NCBI GenBank assembly: GCA_039026555.1
Contig: JBCCMB010000177.1
Location: 1-5,053 of the forward strand
From: JBCCMB01 sp039026555
GTDB lineage: Bacteria; Pseudomonadota; Alphaproteobacteria; Caulobacterales; Hyphomonadaceae
Length of the DNA stretch: 5,053 nt
Direction: 5' to 3'
Of the stretch, positions 1 to 5,053 are shown one piece after another; the first letter of the stretch is position 1; every line of letters starts with the position of its first letter. The position numbers and the translations under genes were made by a program. Below the pieces are notes generated by a model. The model had not been told where the DNA came from. It saw nothing but the letters and a program-made list of their open reading frames with translations, and ran no database searches.

Positions 1-1094
1 GATCCTGACGCGCCGATCTCTGCAATCGCCTGGCCGCGACGCACGGTTTCACCTTCGGCCACCAACAGCTTCTGTGCATGCGCATAAGCGGTAATCCAGC
101 CATCCTTGTGGCGAATCAGAAGCAAATTTCCAAACGCGCCCAATTCGTCGCCGGCATAGACCACATCGCCGTCTGCAGCCGCCGAAATCGGCGCGCCGAC
201 GCCGCCTTCAATGTTGACGCCGTCATTCCTCTGACCGCCTGCGCCGCGCCCGAACGGCTTCACGACCGGACCAAGCACCGGCCATTGGAAACCCGCCGAA
301 CTTGCGACGCCCGGAGTGGTCACCGGTTTCGAGTCGTTTTTCTGAAGCGCGATCGGTGCACTTTTGGGAATTGACACGAAATTCTGTTGCTCGGGAAGCG
401 GCGGGGGCGAGGCCTCACCTAAGCGCCCGCTGTCGCGGGCCAGCGCTGGCAAAACCACCTGGTCGCCCGGCGCGATCGTCCATGGCTTTGGCAACCCATT
501 CATCAAGGCCAGGGACCGGGTGTCGACATTATACCGTCGGGAAATCGAATAAAGCGTCTCACCTGGCTCAACGATGTGTGTATTCGGCGGCGGGAGATAT
601 AGGGTTTGCCCAGGCGACAAAGCGAAAGGCGGCTCCAGCTGATTGGTCTCGATCATCGCCCGCATATTCACGGAATAGCGGTTCGAGACGCCATATAGCG
701 TGTCGCCCGGCAGCACCTCAATAGGTTCAGCGCCCAGCGGCGGCGCGTTGGTCGCCGGCGAGATCTCGCTGGCGTAAACGTCTGTCGTCTGGTCCTGCGT
801 TGCCGACCGATAATCGCGCGACGTGTCATTCGAAGACGATCGGTTTGGGTCAGAATATCGATATTGCTGGTCTCGCGCCGCGGACGCCCTGCGCTTTTCA
901 ATAGGGGCCGGGTCGGTCTCAGCAACCCGTTCCGAAGGCCTTTGGCTCAATCCACCCAAACGATACTCCACAGGCGCGGGAGCCGTTGGCGCTCTTGTTT
1001 CGGGCGATGCGCATGCTGCGACGCTGGCGGCTATAAAGATGGCGGCTGCGCGCGTTGTTATTTGAAAATACGCCGTTTCTCGCGTGTCCCGCAT
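1..1094 (-). CDS. nlpD: NlpD-like LysM/LytM lipoprotein, likely amidase activator (3' end cut off)
   Basis: Reading the minus strand from the ATG at 1094 gives 364 codons without a stop to the window edge, so the C-terminus is missing. A basic/hydrophobic leader ends in the lipobox VAAC, with the lipidated Cys at residue 28, so this is probably an outer-membrane lipoprotein. Residues about 30-120 are a low-complexity S/R/D/Q/P-rich linker. Two LysM peptidoglycan-binding repeats follow, at about 123-168 and 171-216 (LPGDTLYGVSNRY and EPGETLYSISRRY). A second linker leads to an M23/LytM domain from about 268 on (WPVLGPVVKPFGRG, ADGDVVYAGDELGAFGNLLL, AYAH). The zinc motif HxGxD reads N290-D-G-V-N294, so two metal ligands are replaced. 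As in E. coli NlpD, the domain is probably inactive as a peptidase and instead activates an amidase during septum splitting. The start is supported by AGGG 6 nt upstream, and the gene begins 8 nt after pcm. An active endopeptidase is the less likely alternative. Confidence 0.9.
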   Translation of the reverse strand, partial: MRDTRETAYFQITTRAAAIFIAASVAACASPETRAPTAPAPVEYRLGGLSQRPSERVAETDPAPIEKRRASAARDQQYRYSDPNRSSSNDTSRDYRSATQDQTTDVYASEISPATNAPPLGAEPIEVLPGDTLYGVSNRYSVNMRAMIETNQLEPPFALSPGQTLYLPPPNTHIVEPGETLYSISRRYNVDTRSLALMNGLPKPWTIAPGDQVVLPALARDSGRLGEASPPPLPEQQNFVSIPKSAPIALQKNDSKPVTTPGVASSAGFQWPVLGPVVKPFGRGAGGQRNDGVNIEGGVGAPISAAADGDVVYAGDELGAFGNLLLIRHKDGWITAYAHAQKLLVAEGETVRRGQAIAEIGASG

Positions 1095-1100
1095 ATTCCG

Positions 1101-1104
1101 CCCT
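1101..1104 (-). promoter_or_regulatory. Shine-Dalgarno of the NlpD-like gene
   Basis: AGGG on the minus strand lies 6 nt before the ATG at 1094 and overlaps the TAG stop of pcm. This suggests translational coupling, and it fixes the start that gives a complete lipoprotein signal peptide. Confidence 0.5.
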
Positions 1105-1753
1105 AGAGCTGCCGCGCCAAACCCGGTTCCAATGGGAGCAGCGCAGACTTACCTATTTTGCGTCCCATCCACTCGCCATCTGATTCGAGCTTGTATTGAA
1201 GTATACTTTGATCTTCGCCGTCTTGCACGGGCGCAACGAGCACGCCATCGGGTTTCATCTGCGCGAATAGCGCGCCTGGCACCGCGGCGACCGAACCGGT
1301 TAGAATGATCCGATCGAATGGCGACGCCTCGGACCAACCGTGCAATCCATCTGCATGGCGCGTTTCAACACGGGATAAGCCCATCTCATCCAGCGCCGCG
1401 CGCGCCTTCTCGGCGAGTGTGCGAAATCGATCGAGGGTAAAAACGCGGCTGGCGAGCGCGGCGAGCACGGCCGCCTGATAGCCCGACCCCGCGCCAATTT
1501 CGAGCACCGTCATATGCTCGTCCAAGTCAAGCGCCTGCAGCATTGCGCCGACGATGACGGGCCGCGACAGGCTTTGGCCGCAATCAATCGGCAGCTCGAC
1601 GTCGTCATAGGCGGATTCAAGAAAAGGCCGCGGGACAAAGGGTTCGCGCGGCGTTTTTTCGATCGCTGTCAGCACACGCGGATCCGTCACGCCAGCTTGA
1701 CGGAGCGTAAGAACAAGGCGCGCTGCGCGGAACGGATCCACGGCCTCGTTCAT
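1103..1753 (-). CDS. pcm: Protein-L-isoaspartate O-methyltransferase
   Basis: A 216-residue SAM-dependent methyltransferase of the PCMT family, close to the usual 205-220 residues. The family methylates the alpha-carboxyl of L-isoaspartyl residues in damaged proteins, which starts their conversion back to aspartate in the cytoplasm. Visible signatures are REPFVPRPF (36-44), the family-specific GQSLSRP loop (59-65, GQTISQP in E. coli), SAM motif I VLEIGAGSGYQ (83-93), the acidic end of the next strand at D108, DGLHGW (135-140), motif II FDRIILTG (146-153) and motif III MKPDGVLVAPV (166-176). No key motif is missing. The ATG at 1753 overlaps the surE stop by 4 nt (ATGA), with GAAGG 7 nt upstream inside surE, so the two are co-translated. 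The surE-pcm-nlpD order matches the E. coli locus, where pcm aids stationary-phase and stress survival. The position-specific TGSVAAVP replaces TAAPPEIP of E. coli, which I take as lineage variation. Confidence 0.95.
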   Translation of the reverse strand: MNEAVDPFRAARLVLTLRQAGVTDPRVLTAIEKTPREPFVPRPFLESAYDDVELPIDCGQSLSRPVIVGAMLQALDLDEHMTVLEIGAGSGYQAAVLAALASRVFTLDRFRTLAEKARAALDEMGLSRVETRHADGLHGWSEASPFDRIILTGSVAAVPGALFAQMKPDGVLVAPVQDGEDQSILQYKLESDGEWMGRKIGKSALLPLEPGLARQL

Positions 1754-2526
1754 TCGGGCGCCTTCACAGCCAGCCGCTCAGCCAATACGTCTTTAAACGC
1801 ATAATGCGTAAGATCGATATGCAAGGGCGTAACGGACACCCTGCCCTCATAGATCGCACGTAAATCCGTGCCCTCCGGCGGATCAGAGAGTTTTCCGCCA
1901 AACCCAATCCAATAATAATCATTCTCGCGCAGATCGGTGCGCTTGTCGGTGCGGATAATGCTCTCATCCCGGAAGCCCTGAGAAGTCACTTCCACGCCCG
2001 CCACATCCGCCGCGAGCCGGTCGGGGAAATTGACGTTCATGATTACGTCTTCCGGCCAGCTCGTTTCCAACAAGGCGCGCAGAACCGGCGGTCCCCACGC
2101 GCGGCCGGTGTCCCAGGGGATCTGCTCGCCGCGCCGAAAGCCGCGGGATTGAGAGAACGCGACGCCGGGCACGCCCAGATGCATCGCCTCCACCGCGCCG
2201 GCGACCGTGCCGGACTGGCTGGTGTCCTCAGCAAGATTTTGCCCGCGATTGACGCCCGACAGCACAAGATCCGGCTTTTTGTCCTGGATGATGTCGTGAA
2301 CGCCTAAGAGGACGCAGTCCGACGGCGTGCCGGAGACCGCGTAGCGCTTCTCCCCCTCCTGGCGCACGCGCACCGGCGCAGACAGCGTCACCGCCCGCGC
2401 TTGGCCGGATTGTTCCTGTTCGGGCGCGACGATCCAGACATCGTCCGTCAGCGCGAGCGCGATGTCCTCCAACACCGCCAAGCCCGGCGCGTAGATTCCA
2501 TCGTCATTCGTTAGAAGAATTCGCAT
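1750..2526 (-). CDS. surE: 5'/3'-nucleotidase SurE
   Basis: A 258-residue SurE-family phosphatase that removes phosphate from nucleoside monophosphates using a divalent metal; some members also trim short polyphosphate. The metal site is visible: MRILLTNDDG with D8 and D9, S40 in EQEQSGQARAVTL, and N93 in SGVNRGQN. Other family blocks are SGTPSDCVLLG (65-75), SGTVAGAVEAMHLGVP (105-120), NVNFPD (164-169) and the C-terminal VSVTPLHIDLTHY (230-242). Length and motif order are normal, so the protein is probably intact. The reading frame is open upstream to a start at 2556, but I choose the ATG at 2526. It begins exactly at the conserved N-terminal strand and has AAGGA 6 nt upstream. The gene overlaps pcm by 4 nt and lies 55 nt downstream of the regulator gene, with no intrinsic terminator in between. 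In many relatives I would expect serS directly upstream; here a two-gene cassette intervenes. Confidence 0.96.
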   Translation of the reverse strand: MRILLTNDDGIYAPGLAVLEDIALALTDDVWIVAPEQEQSGQARAVTLSAPVRVRQEGEKRYAVSGTPSDCVLLGVHDIIQDKKPDLVLSGVNRGQNLAEDTSQSGTVAGAVEAMHLGVPGVAFSQSRGFRRGEQIPWDTGRAWGPPVLRALLETSWPEDVIMNVNFPDRLAADVAGVEVTSQGFRDESIIRTDKRTDLRENDYYWIGFGGKLSDPPEGTDLRAIYEGRVSVTPLHIDLTHYAFKDVLAERLAVKAPE

Positions 2527-2532
2527 GCAGCG

Positions 2533-2537
2533 TCCTT
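2533..2537 (-). promoter_or_regulatory. Shine-Dalgarno deciding the surE start
   Basis: AAGGA on the minus strand with a 6-nt spacer to the ATG at 2526. It supports this start over the in-frame upstream candidate at 2556, which would add ten residues absent from the SurE family. Confidence 0.6.
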
Positions 2538-2581
2538 GAAACTCCGCGCGCCACACGCTCCTTCTGCGCGCCGCCGCCGGC

Positions 2582-2890
2582 CTATTCTGCAGCGTTCATC
2601 AAGCCTCGGATACGATCCAGCCAAACCAACCATGCGGCGCGTCCCGAAGACGTCAATTGAATGGTTGTCCTTGGCCGGCGCCCGACGAACGCCTTTTCAA
2701 GACGCACATATCCCGCATCTTCCAATTTGCGCAAATGGGTTGAGAGATTTCCGTCAGTTGCACCCACCTGCGCTTTCAGATCCGCGAAAGTCGCTTCGCC
2801 CGCCGTCGACAAATACGCCATCACGCCCAATCGCAGACGACCATGGATCACCTCGTCAACTGTCGTGTGGTCAAAGGGGTTTTCAGTCAT
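2582..2890 (-). CDS. Winged-helix transcriptional regulator, HTH_34 type
   Basis: A 102-residue single-domain DNA-binding protein related to MarR/ArsR regulators and matching the HTH_34 (PF13601) pattern as I know it. An N-terminal helix IHGRLRLGVMAYL (15-27) is followed by a helix-turn-helix: TFADLKAQVG (34-43), then the recognition helix TDGNLSTHLRKLEDAG (45-60). A beta wing follows, YVRLEKAFVGRRPRTTIQLT (61-80), then a short C-terminal helix for dimerisation. No ligand domain or cysteine cluster is present, so the signal it senses cannot be read from the sequence. The frame is open to a GTG at 2917, but the ATG at 2890 is preferred. It lies 4 nt after the stop of the membrane gene, so the two are translationally coupled; the nearest AAGG is rather far, 12 nt upstream. 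The likely target is the inverted repeat ahead of the membrane gene, giving autoregulation; this is inference from operon position. Confidence 0.88.
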   Translation of the reverse strand: MTENPFDHTTVDEVIHGRLRLGVMAYLSTAGEATFADLKAQVGATDGNLSTHLRKLEDAGYVRLEKAFVGRRPRTTIQLTSSGRAAWLVWLDRIRGLMNAAE

Positions 2891-2894
2891 GGCT

Positions 2895-3521
2895 TCAGAC
2901 GACCTTATTCGGCTCACCGCGCATCATGGAGACGCCCGGGATGAGGCCGACGACGCAATATCCCGCGGCGGCGACGAGATAGGCCTCCGGCGCGCCAACC
3001 AGAGCGAAGGTCGCAGTCGACGCAATAACGCCCGCGTACGCCGTGCGCAACTTCCAAGGCGCGCGCTCCAGCTTCGCCTCAACGCCAAGCCCCGCCGCGT
3101 ACAAGAGCAAACCCAACGCCGGCAGCAAATCGAACAACAAAACGGGGGCGTCGCGCAGCATAACCGCCACCAAGATCGCCGCGATCACTCCACCCATGCC
3201 AAGGCCCGCGAGGGACCAAAACGCGGCGCTAGCGCGATTGTTGTTCGCATGAAATCCTGGCTTGGCCGCCAGTCCCGATGACAAGGCGAACGTCCCAGCC
3301 AGGCCGATCGTGAGATATCCTAGCCAGACAAAGCCGACCTGCGCCGGGGACCAGGGCGTCCATCCTATCAAAGTCGCCCAATGCAGCAGCAAGGCGACAA
3401 TGATCAATGCGGACCACCACACATAAAATCGTCCGCCAATATTGGGGGCCGTCGCCCCCTCCTCAGCCAAGCTGCGAATATAGTCGATATCGTCAGCTCG
3501 CATCGCCGCGCCATCCGTCAT
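2895..3521 (-). CDS. Six-helix integral membrane protein of unknown function
   Basis: A 208-residue protein with a soluble, acidic N-terminus (MRADDIDYIRSLAEEGATAP) followed by about six hydrophobic segments: roughly 32-53, 60-82, 99-121, 125-147, 158-176 and 178-199. The loop GLAAKPGFHANNNRASAAF (83-101) and the segment EAKLERAPWKLR (148-159) carry the charged residues. I see no transporter signature, no catalytic motif and no signal peptidase site, and I do not recognise a named family. Proteins of this layout are, to my recollection, often found next to HTH_34 regulators in Alphaproteobacteria, and here the regulator begins 4 nt after this stop. A role as the regulated effector or as the membrane sensor that controls the regulator is possible; neither is shown by sequence. 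The ATG at 3521 has a near-ideal GAGGAG 6 nt upstream. A start at Met7 (3503) lacks a comparable site. The gene has its own upstream dyad. Confidence 0.85.
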   Translation of the reverse strand: MTDGAAMRADDIDYIRSLAEEGATAPNIGGRFYVWWSALIIVALLLHWATLIGWTPWSPAQVGFVWLGYLTIGLAGTFALSSGLAAKPGFHANNNRASAAFWSLAGLGMGGVIAAILVAVMLRDAPVLLFDLLPALGLLLYAAGLGVEAKLERAPWKLRTAYAGVIASTATFALVGAPEAYLVAAAGYCVVGLIPGVSMMRGEPNKVV

Positions 3522-3527
3522 TTCGAT

Positions 3528-3533
3528 CTCCTC
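3528..3533 (-). promoter_or_regulatory. Strong Shine-Dalgarno of the membrane-protein gene
   Basis: GAGGAG on the minus strand, 6 nt before the ATG at 3521. It is the best ribosome-binding site in the window, it decides this start over Met7, and it lies 1 nt from the edge of the inverted repeat. Confidence 0.75.
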
Positions 3534-3534
3534 A

Positions 3535-3559
3535 AATTACTTTGTATTTTAAAGTAATT
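3535..3559. promoter_or_regulatory. 25-bp inverted repeat, candidate operator of the membrane/regulator cassette
   Basis: Perfect 9-bp arms AATTACTTT (3535-3543) and AAAGTAATT (3551-3559) flank a 7-nt spacer, GTATTTT on the plus strand. The dyad sits in an AT-rich island inside otherwise GC-rich DNA, 13 nt upstream of the membrane-gene ATG and next to its Shine-Dalgarno. A -10-like TAAAAT lies at its centre on the minus strand (3546-3551), and TTTACA lies farther upstream (3573-3578), although the 21-nt spacing is longer than ideal. A dimeric winged-helix protein binding here would block transcription start, so autoregulation by the downstream HTH_34 protein is the natural reading. A hairpin acting as a terminator for serS is unlikely because the stem is AT-rich and has no convincing T tract at its end. 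Confidence 0.6.
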
Positions 3560-3631
3560 GAATTTGGAGAAATGTAAACACGCTTTGCGGCGGCGCGCCC
3601 GATTGATCATGAGATTGGTTGGCGACGCGCT
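3560..3631. other. Intergenic remainder between serS stop and the inverted repeat
   Basis: This is the rest of the 110-nt gap after serS. It contains TTTACA (minus strand, 3573-3578), a possible -35 element. I see no GC-rich stem followed by T residues, so serS has no recognisable intrinsic terminator here. No small reading frame with a ribosome-binding site stands out. Confidence 0.4.
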
Positions 3632-5053
3632 TTAGGAGATGATCTCCAGACCGCCCATATAGCTGCGCAAGGCTTCGGGCACGGTGATCGAGCCGTCTTC
3701 ATTCTGATAGTTTTCAAGGACGGCGACCAAGCATCGCCCCACCGCCAGGCCAGAGCCGTTTAGCGTGTGAACAAAGTCCGGCTTCGGCTTGGGCGTGTCT
3801 TCGGTTGGCTCCGGCCGATAGCGGGAATTCATCCGCCGCGCCTGAAAATCACCGCAGGTCGAGCAGGATGAAATCTCCCGATAGGTCTCCTGCGAGGGCA
3901 GCCAAACTTCCAAATCATAGGTGCGCTTGGCGCCGAAGCCGATATCGCCGGCGCACAGCTCCACCACGCGATAGGGCAGCTCCAGGCGCTTGAGGATTTC
4001 CTCAGCGCAGCCCGTCATGCGTTCTAACTCGGCGTCGCTGTCTTCCGGCTTGGTGATCGAGACCATCTCCACCTTGGTGAATTGGTGCAGCCGGATCATG
4101 CCGCGCGTATCGCGACCTGCGCTCCCCGCCTCAGAGCGAAAACACGGCGTCGCGGCCGTGAAGCGATGCGGGAGATCGTCCGCTTCGACAATGCTCTCGC
4201 GAACGATGTTCGTGAGGGGCACTTCGGCGGTGGGAACCAAATAGCGGCTTTCGTTCAACAATTGCTCGAATTCGCTTTTGTTGAACCATTGACTCAGGCT
4301 CGCCTCCGAAATTGGAGGCTCGTCGCCGGTTTCGATCGCTTTTCGTGCGTCACCGTGTTCAAGCAGACTTTCCCGTACCAATTCGAGCATTCGGCGCGGC
4401 CGCCCTGTGGGGAACACGTCCTCCTCAAACTTCGGCAACTGCCCCGTGCCGACCAACGCATGATCCCGCACCAACAGCGGCGGAGAGCACTCTTGATACC
4501 CATGCTCCTCGGTCTGGATATCCAGCATAAACTGCGTCAGCGAGCGTTCCAGCTTGGCGAGCTTGCCTTTGAGCAGCACAAAGCGCGCGCCGGACATTTT
4601 CGCCGCTGTTTCGAAATCCATCATGCCCAGCGCTTCGCCCAAATCGGCATGGTCTTTCGCCTCAAAGCCCAGCGCAGCCGGCTCCCGCCATTTGCGCACT
4701 TCCTTGTTGGCGCTTTCATCCGCGCCGTCGGGAATATCAGGATAAGGAGTGTTGGGCAGGCCGGCGAGCAAATCGTCCAGCTCTTTCCGCGCGGCGTCCT
4801 CCTTAGAGCCCGCCTTCTCCATCACCTCTTTCGCTTTGGCGACTTCGGCGCGCAAACGCTCGAACTCAGCCTCATCACCCTTCGCTTTCGCTTGGCCGAT
4901 CAGCTTTGAATCGCGATTGCGGGCTTGTTCCGCGTCCTGTTTTTCTGTGACGGCGGCGCGCACGGCTTCGTCCAGAACAAGGATCTCGTCCACGACATCG
5001 CCGGAGCCTTCGGACCGGCGGTTCCAGCCTGTGCGATAGGTCTCTTTGTCGGC
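3632..5053 (-). CDS. serS: Seryl-tRNA synthetase (5' end cut off)
   Basis: A class IIa aminoacyl-tRNA synthetase that charges tRNA-Ser (and tRNA-Sec) with serine in the cytoplasm. The frame runs open to the right edge, giving 473 residues; by comparison with the family about ten N-terminal residues are missing. The GTG at 4993 is an internal Val, since coding continues upstream (TYRTGWNRRSEGSGDVVDEI). Order of parts, numbered from the first residue in the window: the tRNA-binding coiled-coil arm (about 31-100, with DSKLIGQAKAKGDEAEFERL), motif 1 region (GYQECSPPLLV, 185-195), GTGQLPKF (202-209), TAEVPLTN (275-282), motif 2 (CFRSEAGSAGRDTRGMIRLH, 304-323), SCSTCGDFQARRM (396-408) and motif 3 (NGSGLAVGRCLVAVLENYQ, 432-450). 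Between GTGQLPKF and TAEVPLT there are 65 residues where E. coli has 23, so an apparent insertion of about 42 residues is present. All catalytic blocks are intact, so the enzyme should be functional. Confidence 0.97.
   Translation of the reverse strand, partial: ADKETYRTGWNRRSEGSGDVVDEILVLDEAVRAAVTEKQDAEQARNRDSKLIGQAKAKGDEAEFERLRAEVAKAKEVMEKAGSKEDAARKELDDLLAGLPNTPYPDIPDGADESANKEVRKWREPAALGFEAKDHADLGEALGMMDFETAAKMSGARFVLLKGKLAKLERSLTQFMLDIQTEEHGYQECSPPLLVRDHALVGTGQLPKFEEDVFPTGRPRRMLELVRESLLEHGDARKAIETGDEPPISEASLSQWFNKSEFEQLLNESRYLVPTAEVPLTNIVRESIVEADDLPHRFTAATPCFRSEAGSAGRDTRGMIRLHQFTKVEMVSITKPEDSDAELERMTGCAEEILKRLELPYRVVELCAGDIGFGAKRTYDLEVWLPSQETYREISSCSTCGDFQARRMNSRYRPEPTEDTPKPKPDFVHTLNGSGLAVGRCLVAVLENYQNEDGSITVPEALRSYMGGLEIIS

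Noticed and set aside
302..724. A 140-codon plus-strand frame opposite the NlpD-like gene
   Set aside because: Composition is Arg/Ser/Ala/Pro-rich and low in complexity. The minus strand there encodes a continuous LysM/LytM protein.
2546..2571. GCGCGC/GCGCGC hairpin between the regulator gene and surE as a terminator
   Set aside because: The stem is only 6 bp with a 14-nt loop and no T run follows. GCGCGC is self-complementary and common in this GC-rich DNA.
2661..3281. A 206-codon plus-strand frame across the regulator and membrane genes
   Set aside because: It is antisense to two genes with good domain evidence, has no recognisable motif, and crosses the boundary between them.
3593..3630. 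GCGCGC and GACGCGC segments as a serS terminator stem
   Set aside because: Pairing is about 5-6 bp over a loop of more than 25 nt and no T-rich tail follows.
3635..3647. GGAGAT-G-ATCTCC palindrome at the 3' end of serS
   Set aside because: The one-base loop cannot form a stable RNA hairpin, it lies within the last codons of serS, and it has no T tract.
4082..4909. A 275-codon open frame on the plus strand opposite serS
   Set aside because: It is fully antisense to a clear seryl-tRNA synthetase. Its product is rich in Arg, Gln, Phe and Leu with no domain pattern, as expected for a mirror frame of a GC-rich gene.
1..5053. CRISPR array, tRNA, insertion sequence or phage genes
   Set aside because: No regularly spaced repeats, no cloverleaf-like segment and no transposase or integrase motif were seen on either strand.

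Overview
The window is a stretch of chromosome, and every convincing gene lies on the minus strand. Transcription order, from the right edge to the left edge, is: serS (seryl-tRNA synthetase, 5' end cut off), a six-helix membrane protein, a small winged-helix regulator, surE (nucleotidase), pcm (L-isoaspartyl methyltransferase), and an NlpD-like LysM/LytM lipoprotein cut off by the left edge. The order serS-surE-pcm-LysM/M23 is a familiar housekeeping arrangement in Alphaproteobacteria. The GC-rich codons, the SerS signature SCSTCGDFQARRM and the NDGxNI form of the LytM site fit that class. A Caulobacterales, Hyphomonadaceae or Parvularculales-type organism is my best guess, but I could not test it by search.

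Region by region: 3632-5053 is serS, missing only about ten N-terminal residues and carrying an apparent insertion of about 42 residues ahead of the catalytic core. 3522-3631 is the serS/membrane-gene intergenic region. It holds an AT-rich island with a 25-bp inverted repeat (9-bp arms) just upstream of a strong Shine-Dalgarno. 2582-3521 is a tight two-gene cassette: a membrane protein of unknown function, then a MarR/ArsR-like winged-helix protein of the HTH_34 type. 1-2526 is surE-pcm-nlpD, with a 4-nt ATGA overlap between surE and pcm and an 8-nt gap between pcm and the lipoprotein gene.

How they may work together: SurE and Pcm are maintenance and stress enzymes (nucleotide dephosphorylation, repair of isoaspartyl damage). 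The lipoprotein probably activates cell-wall amidases at division. The regulator and its membrane partner sit between serS and surE and appear to carry their own operator. With no intrinsic terminator visible before surE, the cassette promoter may also feed surE-pcm-nlpD. I saw no RNA genes, CRISPR arrays, insertion sequences or phage genes. The parts most worth a second look are the regulator/membrane cassette with its dyad and the SerS insertion.
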